Below, piece after piece: positions 7,064 to 12,953 of a stretch of DNA of 25,646 nt (position 1 is its first letter; the number at the start of each line of letters is the position of its first letter). Position numbers and translations under genes: made by a program. Source of the stretch: a virus; the IMG/VR virus record IMGVR_UViG_3300015261_000016, positions 1 through 25,646 of that record. One strand, given 5' to 3'. The notes below the pieces were generated by a model. It saw only the letters and a list, made by a program, of their open reading frames with translations. It made no database searches and had not been told where the DNA came from.

Positions 7064-7578
7064 GCGGCCTTTCCCATGGCGACTTGGTGCGCCGTCCAGA
7101 GGCCGATCATCAGGGCGTCGGCGCGCCCGTCATCCTTTTTCCGGGTCAGGTAATGGGCAGCGGCGGGGAACCGCTGGATGGCCAGCAGGCGGCATGCGTC
7201 CTTATCCTTGCCGACCAGGCCAAAGCGGCGCTTCCAGCTCAGCGGCTCCGCGCGGATCGTGGGGATGCCCAGCAGCTCCAGCACTGCCTTCGCCTTGCCG
7301 TAGTTGTCGCCGAAGTTCATGGATGACTGGGCACCCTGCTTTCGGCCCTGAGCCGGCATGGCCCGGACTCGCTCAATGCAGGCAAGCACCTCGGCGCCCG
7401 GATGCGCGGCGCGCTGCTCCCGGATGAACACCGCGATGGCGCGGGCATCGATCTCTGTCCGCCCGTCCACCTCCATGGTCGGCATGTCCAAGACGGCGCA
7501 GGGGAACCCGTCGGCCAGAGCCGCCACCGCGCCGTAGAGGCCCGGGTCAACTGCAAATATCAGGCGGCTGGTCGCCAT
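7060..7578 (-). CDS. RuvC-like Holliday junction resolvase
   Basis: The protein has 172 residues and an RNase H-like fold is indicated. The first catalytic Asp is D11 in IFAVDPGLYG. The acidic E69 is in CIERVRAMPAQG. A conserved SSMNFGDNYG stretch follows at about 85-94. The C-terminal acidic cluster KKDDGRADAL is at 147-156. This is the RuvC pattern, and it matches the length of bacterial RuvC (about 173). It would resolve branched DNA formed during RecT/YqaJ recombination or concatemer replication, the role played by Rap/NinG in lambda. It overlaps the Ref-like nuclease by 19 bp upstream and the zinc-ribbon gene by 4 bp downstream. Confidence 0.9.
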   Translation of the reverse strand: MATSRLIFAVDPGLYGAVAALADGFPCAVLDMPTMEVDGRTEIDARAIAVFIREQRAAHPGAEVLACIERVRAMPAQGRKQGAQSSMNFGDNYGKAKAVLELLGIPTIRAEPLSWKRRFGLVGKDKDACRLLAIQRFPAAAHYLTRKKDDGRADALMIGLWTAHQVAMGKAA

Positions 7579-7955
7579 GAAGTCTTCTCCAGGTGCTGTT
7601 CAATCAGGGTGTTCTGCAGGTCAAGCAGGTAGTCGTCGTTGCCGATCTCCTGACGGAACCGGCGGGGTTGCTTGGCGTAGGACGGACCGAACATCTCTTC
7701 GCACCTTGCCGCCGACCAGCCGCAGAAGGGTTCGCCGCGGTGCGACCATGGGTTCAGCCCGATAGTGAAGTCGTGGCCACGTCGCTTCTGGCCGTGGCGT
7801 CCGCCCACAGTCAGGTGATGGACCTCTGCCGGTATTGGATCGTCACCCAGGCTGATGCCCAGACTCTTGGCGACGATGCAGCCAATCTCGGTGATAGCGT
7901 CCATCCTCGCCTGCTGGGCGGCGGTGGGCTTGCCGGTAGAACGACCGCGCCTCAT
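7560..7955 (-). CDS. Ref-like RecA-dependent HNH nuclease
   Basis: The protein has 131 residues and starts at the ATG at 7953-7955. A longer reading to 8111 would run antisense into the membrane-protein gene and is not favoured. The motifs are AEVHHL at 43-48, GLNPWSHRGEPF at 66-77, and EEMFGPSYAKQPRRFRQEIG at 86-105. This is the pattern of the phage P1 Ref family, HNH-type nucleases that cut DNA at RecA-made D-loops. Ref has a basic N-terminus, seen here as MRRGRSTGKP. The usual paired cysteines for a structural zinc are not obvious. It sits next to the resolvase in the recombination-rich nin-like region. Confidence 0.8.
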   Translation of the reverse strand: MRRGRSTGKPTAAQQARMDAITEIGCIVAKSLGISLGDDPIPAEVHHLTVGGRHGQKRRGHDFTIGLNPWSHRGEPFCGWSAARCEEMFGPSYAKQPRRFRQEIGNDDYLLDLQNTLIEQHLEKTSWRPAA

Positions 7956-7981
7956 GCTTGAGCCTCCACCAGGGACAGGGG

Positions 7982-8593
7982 ATGAACGTGGCTGATCCGA
8001 TGTACTGCGCAATGCCGTTTGATGCTCCTTGCATGAAGCCGGAGGTCTGGGCCGCTTGGGCGCAGGCAGTGCTTTCCGTAGCGGCGATTGCTGCCGCCGA
8101 ACGTTTCGCATCCCGAAGAGAGCGGAAAGAGCTTTCCAGAAAGACCGACGTCTACGTCAACCTTCTCTCGATGGCGGAGATTCGTTGCCATTCCCTCGCG
8201 ATGTACACGCCAGGAGATGTCAGGACGCTGAGAACTGGAAAATCCGTCAACGACTATCAGATTCGGGATATGGAACAGTTCGCGGCTGCGTTTCGTGCGA
8301 TCACGCTCCAAGATGTGCCTGACTACCGGCTGCTGCCACCTCTTCGTGATGCTGCGGATACATGCCAGATCTTGGTTGAGCATCTGAGCGGGATCGACGG
8401 CATCAAGCCGATGTCTATTACTGACGAATCGATGCACATTGGTAAGGAGATAAAGCACGCGCAGTGGCGCCTGAACCAGTGTTACCTGCAGGCTGCTGAG
8501 GTCTCCAATGAGTACGCGATTCCAAGCCTTTCGCAGCGCTGGCACCGAATCAAACTTGCCCTTCTGGCCAGGTTTAGCCGGCCGCGGAGCTGA
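7982..8593 (+). CDS. Single-pass membrane protein, antisense cargo gene
   Basis: This 203-residue gene faces against the leftward operon around it. The ATG at 7982 has an AGGGA site at 7971-7975, 6 nt away; a TTG at 7958 in the same frame is less likely. A membrane segment lies at about residues 22-40, followed by the basic stop-transfer stretch RFASRRERKE. About 150 helical, soluble residues follow with no recognised motif. Codon use includes ATA, AGA and GTA and is less GC-biased than its neighbours, a sign of transfer. It resembles the antisense protein at 20062-20652 in size, layout and a short motif after the membrane segment (E-I/V-x3-x-x-S-L-A). It is a candidate superinfection-exclusion protein by inference only. 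The complementary frame is open too; this strand is preferred on protein character. Confidence 0.7.
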   Translation: MNVADPMYCAMPFDAPCMKPEVWAAWAQAVLSVAAIAAAERFASRRERKELSRKTDVYVNLLSMAEIRCHSLAMYTPGDVRTLRTGKSVNDYQIRDMEQFAAAFRAITLQDVPDYRLLPPLRDAADTCQILVEHLSGIDGIKPMSITDESMHIGKEIKHAQWRLNQCYLQAAEVSNEYAIPSLSQRWHRIKLALLARFSRPRS

Positions 8594-8601
8594 TGCGGTG
8601 A

Positions 8602-9231
8602 TCATGCTGCCTTCCCCTGCTGCTTCCCGTTGACCATTCGCCAGTACTCGCCGCGCACCTCTTCGAGCATCACCTGGGCATAGTGCTCTCCGATCCAGGC
8701 GGTGATGCCGTCGAAGAACAGGCGGAAGTCGGCCTCTTCCATCGAGTCAAAGGCCAGGGACTGGGCGTGCTTCACCGGTATCGTGCGGATCTCCGGTAGC
8801 ACTCCGGCCAGCACCTTCCGGGCGCCCTTGCCCAAGACCGCCTCGGCTGCGTCCAGTAGCGCGCCCACCACGGGCGTGGCGTCCATTTCGACCATCTCGC
8901 AGCAGATCCCGGAATCGAGCTGGACCTGCTTGAGAGCGGCGTGCGCGTCCAAGTCACGGAAGGCCTCGACGTTGTCCACAAGCAGGTGCCCGATGGCGTG
9001 TGCCAGGCGGTGGAAGGCGGGGTTGCGGGATTCCTTGATCTCCAGCCGGTATTCCTGCCCGACGCGGTAGCCGCGCTGCTTGGCCAGCCGACGGTCGATC
9101 TCATGCACGGGCACGAAGGCACCCAGTTCCTCACCGGTGCCGGGCTCGACCAGACGCATGCAGGTGGCGTAGATGGGCCGGCTAGCGCGCTTGGCGCGGA
9201 TCTTCTTCGCTGCAGCGGTCATCGCGGTCAT
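8602..9231 (-). CDS. nin-region phage protein, possibly DUF1367-like
   Basis: The protein has 209 residues and starts at the ATG at 9229-9231, overlapping the dnaB stop (ATGA). It has a basic N-terminus, then FVPVHEIDRRLAKQRGYRVG, LEIKESRNPAFHRLAHAIGH, and near the C-terminus SLAFDSMEEADFRLFFDGIT. The order (short beta-rich start, the Asn/His-containing helix, and a final acidic-aromatic helix) recalls phage DUF1367 or NinB-type proteins, but the match is weak. NinB-like proteins bind single-stranded DNA and help recombination. No catalytic motif is seen. The gene lies between the DnaB helicase and the Ref-like/RuvC-like pair. Confidence 0.75.
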   Translation of the reverse strand: MTAMTAAAKKIRAKRASRPIYATCMRLVEPGTGEELGAFVPVHEIDRRLAKQRGYRVGQEYRLEIKESRNPAFHRLAHAIGHLLVDNVEAFRDLDAHAALKQVQLDSGICCEMVEMDATPVVGALLDAAEAVLGKGARKVLAGVLPEIRTIPVKHAQSLAFDSMEEADFRLFFDGITAWIGEHYAQVMLEEVRGEYWRMVNGKQQGKAA

Positions 9232-10697
9232 GCGGCACCTGCTTGGGGAAGGTGGGCGGCCAGGCCGGAGCGCTTCTTCCGCGGCGCTGCCCCAGGGCTG
9301 TCCTCATTGGCCGCCGTCTGCTTCGGCTGCCACCATTCCGGCAGCGTGGAGAACCGGAAGTACTCCGGCTGGTACTGCACCCTCGCGATGCCGGGCGCGC
9401 CGTCGCGCTGGATGGCCACGATCAGTTCTGCCGTGCCCTCCCAGCGGCTGTCCTTGTGGTAGATCTCGTCGCGGTAGATGAAGATCACCGCATCGGCGTC
9501 TTGCTCGATCGAGCCGGAGTCGCGGAGGTCGGCCACGATGGGCCGCTTGTCGCCAGGGCGCTTCTCCACGTCGCGGTTGAGCTGGCTCAGCAGCAGCACG
9601 GCGATGTCCAGCTCGCTGGCAAGCAGCTTCAGCGCGCGCGTGATGTCACCGATGCCGGAGGCGCGGTTGTCACCGGACACGTGCATGAGCTGCAGGTAAT
9701 CGATGACGACCAGAGCCAGCTTCGGGTCCTGCGCCTTCATGCGCCGTACCTGCGCGCAGACGTGCTGGACCTTCGCGATGCGGGGCCGGCTGATACGGAT
9801 GGATGCCTCGCCGATCCTACGCGTCCACTCGGTGACGTTCTGCCAGTCGATCTCGTCCAGGTTGCCGCTCCTCAGCTTGTTGCCGCTGATGCCGGCCTGG
9901 TTGCACAGCATCCGCTTGCCGAGCTCCTCGGGCTTCATTTCGAAGCTGAAGAAGGCAACCGAGCGGTCCAAGCGCAGGGCCACGTATTCCGAAATGTTCT
10001 GCGCCAGCGTGGTCTTCCCCATCTTCGGGCGCGCCGCCAGAACGTAGAGTCGACCGGGTTGCAGCCCGTCCAGAATCACATCGAGGTCCCACATGCCCAC
10101 GGGCAGGCCGGTGATCCCGTTCGGCGTCGTGGCTGCCCGGCTGATCTGGTCGAAGACACGCGCCATCACCGGTGCCACCGGCTCCAAATCGCAGGGCTCG
10201 TTGTCCAGCAGACCGCCGATACGGCTCTGTGCTTGGCCCACCAGGTCCAGCGCGCTGCGCCCTTCCGGGCTGTACGCAGCGTCGATCAGGTCGTGTCCGG
10301 CATCGATGAGCGCACGCAGCTTCGCTTTCTCGGCCACGATCTCAGCGTAAGCAACGATGTTGGCTGCCGACGGCGTGGTGGAGCTCAGCTCGATCAGGTA
10401 GGCACCATCGCGCACTTGGTCCAGCTTGCCGCGCGACTCGAACCATTCGCCAATGGTCACCGCATCGAACTCGGTCGGGCGAATGGCCTCCATCGCCTGC
10501 CAGATGAGCCGGTGGTCATGCCGGTAGAAGCTGTCCGCACTCAGCAGGTCAGCAACGTCATCCCAGGCGCGGTGGCGCAGCATCAAGCCACCCAGCACTG
10601 CCTGCTCAGCGTCGACGCTGTGCGGCGGCAGGCGCAGGGCCTGCTGGTCCCCGTACAGGCCGGCCAGGCGATCCGTTTCGTCCCGAAGCCCGCTCAC
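9228..10697 (-). CDS. dnaB: Replicative DNA helicase, DnaB family
   Basis: The protein has 489 residues. The N-terminal DnaB domain (about 22-130) begins PPHSVDAEQAVLGGLML. The RecA-like ATPase domain has Walker A ARPKMGKTTLA at 222-232, Walker B LVVIDYLQLM at 329-338, SQLNRDVEKR at 371-380 and the LRDSGSIEQDAD motif at 391-402. A Pro/Lys tail ends the chain. The hexamer would be loaded at the phage origin by the protein encoded immediately upstream. Carrying its own DnaB, as P22 gene 12 does, removes the need for a lambda P-type loader of the host helicase. The start is GTG at 10695-10697, overlapping the upstream stop (GTGA). Confidence 0.97.
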   Translation of the reverse strand: MSGLRDETDRLAGLYGDQQALRLPPHSVDAEQAVLGGLMLRHRAWDDVADLLSADSFYRHDHRLIWQAMEAIRPTEFDAVTIGEWFESRGKLDQVRDGAYLIELSSTTPSAANIVAYAEIVAEKAKLRALIDAGHDLIDAAYSPEGRSALDLVGQAQSRIGGLLDNEPCDLEPVAPVMARVFDQISRAATTPNGITGLPVGMWDLDVILDGLQPGRLYVLAARPKMGKTTLAQNISEYVALRLDRSVAFFSFEMKPEELGKRMLCNQAGISGNKLRSGNLDEIDWQNVTEWTRRIGEASIRISRPRIAKVQHVCAQVRRMKAQDPKLALVVIDYLQLMHVSGDNRASGIGDITRALKLLASELDIAVLLLSQLNRDVEKRPGDKRPIVADLRDSGSIEQDADAVIFIYRDEIYHKDSRWEGTAELIVAIQRDGAPGIARVQYQPEYFRFSTLPEWWQPKQTAANEDSPGAAPRKKRSGLAAHLPQAGAA

Positions 10698-11701
10698 GCT
10701 GCATCCTCCGACGCCGCCCGGTCAGCCAGCTTGGCAATGACCGTCTCGCGCAGCAGGTATTCGAAGTCTGGCCGCCAGTTTTCGTGCGGCGCAGTGTAGG
10801 GCCCATTCCCGTTGTGAAAGTCGTCGCCGGCAGCCGTTTCGAAGTAGGCCTGCCAGAACTGCGGCGTCACCTTCTCGCTGCCGAACATCGCCTGACACAG
10901 TTGGCGCACGGTCGGCAGGGCCTTCTCCACGGCCTTGAGGCGCGGCCTGTTGACCACGGTGCAGGCCGGCAACTGACCGTTTGGCTTGGCCAGGACGGCG
11001 TTGTAGGCGGTGCGGGCGTCCTCGAAGATCTGGCGGATCCGGTCTGCTCGCTTTGCCTTGAGGTCAGCCGGGGCAGACGGGTCGCCCGTCAGCGCAAGCT
11101 GCGGGGACGACTCCGAGCGAAGCGAGGAAGCTTCTTCCTGTTCCTGTTCCTGTTCCTGTTCCTGTTCCTGTTCCTGTTCCTGTTCCTGTTCCTGATTAGG
11201 CATAGCCTTCGGGGAAGGCTTTCCGGAAGCCTTCCCGAAAGCCTTATCGAATGCCTTGGTGAAAGCCTCTCCAAGCCCATAAACAAAGGCCCTAAGCGCG
11301 TCCAATGCTTCCCACTTCAAGGGGCATTCGGGAATGAGGTCGAACTCTGCCGCCCAACTCAGGACGACGTTGGGCGACTCCGGCCGGTTGTGGTTTATCG
11401 CCTTCGGAACCCACACAACCCGGGCCTTAAAGTCGGCCTTGACCATGCCTTCCCGAAAGGCTTCCCCGAAGGCTTTGTCGAAGGCTTCAACTTCCCAATC
11501 CAGCTCTTCGGCCATAGCTGCCCGGCCTGCGCGAAACAGGCCAGGGATGGGGCCAGTGTGGGGTCCAGTGATCAGGAAGAGCCAGAGGCCCTGCCCGCAC
11601 GGCGGCATCGGCGACAGGCGGCGGAACTTCTCGTCCCCCCACGTGCGCACTTCGACCTTCCGATAACGACCTTTGGCCTGGCGGACGTCTGTCTCAGCCA
11701 T
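10694..11701 (-). CDS. Putative replication initiator with Gln-Glu repeat linker
   Basis: The protein has 335 residues. The N-terminal 130 or so (RYRKVEVRTWGDEKFRRLSP, GLWLFLITGPHTGPIPGLFR, VVWVPKAINHNRPESPNVV) have the pattern of phage replisome-organiser winged-helix domains. A linker follows with four-residue repeats of the type KAFG/KAFD at 145-168 and a run of ten Gln-Glu pairs at 170-189. The C-terminal domain (about 215-335) is helical with TVRQLCQAMFGSEKVTPQFW. It lies directly before dnaB, so it likely binds the origin and loads the helicase, as lambda O/P or P22 18/12 do. The repeats in its own gene may be that origin. Function rests on position and N-terminal pattern. Confidence 0.75.
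   Translation of the reverse strand: MAETDVRQAKGRYRKVEVRTWGDEKFRRLSPMPPCGQGLWLFLITGPHTGPIPGLFRAGRAAMAEELDWEVEAFDKAFGEAFREGMVKADFKARVVWVPKAINHNRPESPNVVLSWAAEFDLIPECPLKWEALDALRAFVYGLGEAFTKAFDKAFGKASGKPSPKAMPNQEQEQEQEQEQEQEQEQEQEEASSLRSESSPQLALTGDPSAPADLKAKRADRIRQIFEDARTAYNAVLAKPNGQLPACTVVNRPRLKAVEKALPTVRQLCQAMFGSEKVTPQFWQAYFETAAGDDFHNGNGPYTAPHENWRPDFEYLLRETVIAKLADRAASEDAA
11135..11194. repeat. Perfect hexanucleotide tandem repeat (TTCCTG)10
   Basis: Ten exact copies of TTCCTG fill 60 bp; on the coding strand this is (CAGGAA)10, encoding Gln-Glu pairs at residues 170-189 of the replication protein. The unit is a multiple of three, so slippage changes linker length without breaking the frame. 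Identical codons at all ten units point to recent expansion. Confidence 0.98.
11198..11269. repeat. Iteron-like 12-bp repeats, cluster A (candidate origin)
   Basis: Six tandem 12-bp units lie in phase: AGGCATAGCCTT, CGGGGAAGGCTT, TCCGGAAGCCTT, CCCGAAAGCCTT, ATCGAATGCCTT, GGTGAAAGCCTC. The consensus is close to CCCGAAAGCCTT. They encode the KAFG/KAFD four-residue repeats in the linker of the replication protein. In lambda the origin iterons likewise lie in the linker-coding part of gene O, so this is a candidate replication origin. The function is inference. Confidence 0.75.
11440..11487. repeat. Iteron-like 12-bp repeats, cluster B
   Basis: Three clear units (CCCGAAAGGCTT, CCCCGAAGGCTT, TGTCGAAGGCTT at 11452-11487) and one degenerate unit before them (TGACCATGCCTT at 11440-11451) repeat the same 12-bp motif as cluster A, about 170 bp away. 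They encode DKAFGEAFREGM at residues 75-86 of the replication protein. Sharing of one DNA motif by two separate parts of the gene favours a DNA-level role. Confidence 0.7.
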
Positions 11702-11716
11702 GAAGGCTTTCTCCCT

Positions 11717-11722
11717 TATGAT
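11717..11722 (+). promoter_or_regulatory. Possible -10 box for the antisense small gene
   Basis: TATGAT matches the -10 consensus at 5 of 6 positions and lies 30 bp before the ATG of the plus-strand gene at 11752. No convincing -35 box is seen 16-18 bp upstream, so the promoter would be weak or would need an activator. Confidence 0.3.
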
Positions 11723-11751
11723 CGACGGAATTCCGCCCGAGGAGATTCGTC

Positions 11752-11946
11752 ATGAACGACAAAAGCGTCACGGCGCTCAGCCAGATTGTGCTGGTCAGAA
11801 CGGAACGGCACGAAGACCACGTCAACAAGCTGCTGAAGGAAGGCTGGCGACTGCTGCTGGTCGACAGTGTGCCGATGCCCGAGGGGCCGGATGGATATGT
11901 CGAGTTGAAGTACCTGCTGGGTTTCCCAGGACAGGACCCGTTGTAA
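11752..11946 (+). CDS. Small protein, DUF1737-like, antisense to the replication operon
   Basis: The product has 64 residues. The ATG at 11752 has an AGGAG site at 11740-11744 with 7-nt spacing, and a -10-like TATGAT precedes it. The sequence SQIVLVRTERHEDHVNKLLK followed by EGWRLLLV and YVELKYLLGF resembles the short DUF1737-type fold (strand, helix, EGW, strand), for which no function is known. It points against the leftward operon that surrounds it. The opposite strand at 11694-11957 is also open and fits between neighbouring genes with short overlaps. Its Ser-rich, low-complexity translation looks like a shadow, so the plus strand is preferred. Confidence 0.6.
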   Translation: MNDKSVTALSQIVLVRTERHEDHVNKLLKEGWRLLLVDSVPMPEGPDGYVELKYLLGFPGQDPL

Positions 11947-11953
11947 GACCGGC

Positions 11954-12040
11954 TCACAGCTCACCTCGCAGCACCTGCAGACAGCCGGATACGTGCCAGA
12001 GCTGGCGGACGACGATCATCGCCTTGGCGGTAGCGTTCAT
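11954..12040 (-). CDS. Possible 28-residue coupled peptide after the CII-like gene
   Basis: An ATG at 12038-12040 overlaps the TGA of the CII-family gene (ATGA) and opens a 28-codon frame, MNATAKAMIVVRQLWHVSGC..., ending with TGA at 11954-11956. The overlap style matches the rest of the operon. The short length and lack of a recognised family leave open that this is chance. Confidence 0.3.
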   Translation of the reverse strand: MNATAKAMIVVRQLWHVSGCLQVLRGEL

Positions 12041-12480
12041 ACCCCGCCCCGCTCCGCTGCTGCCTCAGCGTGCTGGCTTACCTGCACGATGGCCGCCATG
12101 ACCTGGGCACAAGCGCGAGAAATGGCATCGGCCTCGTTCGGGGAGATCCGGTTGTCGGACATTGCCTCGGCGATCAGCTCAGCGAGGTCGCCTTTGGCAG
12201 CAGCCGCCGAGAGCAACGCGGTGATCAGGGTGCCGCTCGCCGGTGCATCCACCCGCTGGGCTACGAAACCATGCTCTGCGCAGAGGGCGTGCAGGATCCG
12301 GAAGTCGCCGGTCCGCCCCATCAGCGTGTCCGCCTCCTGGAGGCTGAGCAGGTTGCGGTCCGTGTTGGGATTTACCTTGCCGCGAAGGGTTGCGGCGGAC
12401 ATGCCCATCCTGGGCGCCAGAGCCTCACTACCACCCCGGTACTGGTGGACGGTGTCATAGGCGGCATCGGTGACATTCAT
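12037..12480 (-). CDS. Phage regulatory protein, CII family
   Basis: The protein has 147 residues: MNVTDAAYDTVHQYRGGSEA, LAPRMGMSAATLRGKVNPNT, LLSLQEADTLMGRTGDFRIL, HALCAEHGF. This is the pattern of the Phage_CII (PF06892, CP76-type) regulators, with a helix-turn-helix in the first 40 residues. Members are thought to act as lysogeny activators like lambda CII. It lies second in the PR operon after cro, the same position as lambda cII, behind a strong hairpin at 12567-12620. The C-terminal half is Ala-rich and helical, fit for oligomerisation. Confidence 0.85.
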   Translation of the reverse strand: MNVTDAAYDTVHQYRGGSEALAPRMGMSAATLRGKVNPNTDRNLLSLQEADTLMGRTGDFRILHALCAEHGFVAQRVDAPASGTLITALLSAAAAKGDLAELIAEAMSDNRISPNEADAISRACAQVMAAIVQVSQHAEAAAERGGV

Positions 12481-12536
12481 GGGCGGAGCTCTCGATTGGA
12501 GACGTCGTGGCGACGGCGGCGCAGGATGAGCGCCAT
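12477..12536 (-). CDS. Possible 19-residue Arg-rich leader peptide
   Basis: A frame of 19 codons from ATG 12534-12536 reads MALILRRRRHDVSNRELRP and its TGA overlaps the ATG of the CII-family gene (ATGA). It would couple translation of that gene. The RRRRH block recalls the arginine-rich RNA-binding motif of N-type antiterminators, but the peptide is very short and no ribosome binding site is visible. Chance is quite possible. Confidence 0.2.
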   Translation of the reverse strand: MALILRRRRHDVSNRELRP

Positions 12537-12566
12537 GGAGAAGATCAAGTCAGGGAAGACCGGCGC

Positions 12567-12620
12567 CCCACCCCAGCCGAATACCTGCGGTCACCACACA
12601 CGCAGGCCGGCTGGGGTGGG
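12567..12620. promoter_or_regulatory. Strong stem-loop between cro and the CII-like gene
   Basis: A perfect 13-bp stem (CCCACCCCAGCCG at 12567-12579 with its complement at 12608-12620) encloses a second 6-bp stem (CCTGCG 12584-12589 / CGCAGG 12601-12606). There is no T-tract on either side, so it is not a typical intrinsic terminator. Its position in the PR transcript, right after cro, matches lambda nutR/tR1 or an HK022-type put RNA. The rest of 12481-12627 holds no convincing gene. Confidence 0.6.
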
Positions 12621-12627
12621 ACATAGC

Positions 12628-12876
12628 TCACGCGGCGAAGTCCGTAGCGCCGGAGTCGTTGGCCGACTCGGCCGGTGGCCAAATATCGGGCCGAAGCTCG
12701 CTCCGAGAGACGGCGCCGCCGCTATGGATGTCGAGCTGGCGGACCAAGCCCCCATCAAATCGCTGGCCCAGGCTCATAGCCTTGCGGAGATAGTTGATGG
12801 TGGTGCCGGCGCGCTTGGCGTACACCGCCTGATCTGCCGGGCTCAACGTCGAGAGGTAATGTCGGAGGGTGTCCAT
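12628..12876 (-). CDS. cro: Cro-like repressor (YdaS/Cro type)
   Basis: The protein has 82 residues: MDTLRHYLSTLSPADQAVYA, KRAGTTINYLRKAMSLGQRF, LVRQLDIHSGGAVSRSELRP, DIWP. This is the YdaS/Cro-type helix-turn-helix, where GTTxxYLRK is the recognition region and SGGAVxxxELRPDIWP the signature end. It is divergent from cI and first in the leftward PR operon, so it likely represses cI and then PR. No Shine-Dalgarno sequence precedes the ATG at 12874-12876, and the predicted transcript starts next to the ATG, so the message may be leaderless. An Asp/Ser-rich tail follows the conserved domain. Confidence 0.9.
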   Translation of the reverse strand: MDTLRHYLSTLSPADQAVYAKRAGTTINYLRKAMSLGQRFDGGLVRQLDIHSGGAVSRSELRPDIWPPAESANDSGATDFAA

Positions 12877-12883
12877 GCCGGGA

Positions 12884-12911
12884 ACATTACCACATGGTAA
12901 TTCTCAGTCAA
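12884..12911 (-). promoter_or_regulatory. PR-like early promoter
   Basis: On the minus strand, TTGACT (12906-12911), a 16-bp spacer and TAATGT (12884-12889). The spacer and -10 box contain operator 12886-12901, so repressor binding would block RNA polymerase. The predicted start site is about 7 nt past the -10 box, at or next to the cro ATG. Confidence 0.65.
12886..12901. promoter_or_regulatory. CI/Cro operator 1 at PR
   Basis: ATTACCACATGGTAAT has 7-bp arms (ATTACCA/TGGTAAT) around a 2-bp centre and overlaps the PR -10 region. The same motif recurs at 14208-14223 in PL. Confidence 0.8.
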
Positions 12912-12925
12912 CACCATTTGGTGAA
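12910..12925. promoter_or_regulatory. CI/Cro operator 2
   Basis: AACACCATTTGGTGAA contains CACCA-TT-TGGTG, a 5-bp-arm version of the operator. Its start is 24 bp from the start of operator 1, the same spacing as the two operators at PL. Confidence 0.65.
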
Positions 12926-12940
12926 TTACCCTCTGGTATC
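12925..12940. promoter_or_regulatory. CI/Cro operator 3, next to cI
   Basis: ATTACCCTCTGGTATC keeps the ATTACC and TGGTA half-sites. It ends 14 bp before the cI ATG, the place where occupancy could repress cI transcription. Confidence 0.65.
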
Positions 12941-12953
12941 CGAAACTCGCCGG

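Noticed and set aside
9243-10799. A 518-codon plus-strand open frame opposite dnaB
   Set aside because: It lies opposite a clear DnaB helicase; its translation is rich in Arg, His and Val without domain pattern, as expected for an antisense shadow in GC-rich DNA.
11135-11194. The hexamer tract as a CRISPR or satellite array
   Set aside because: There are no spacers; the units are adjacent and in frame within a coding sequence.
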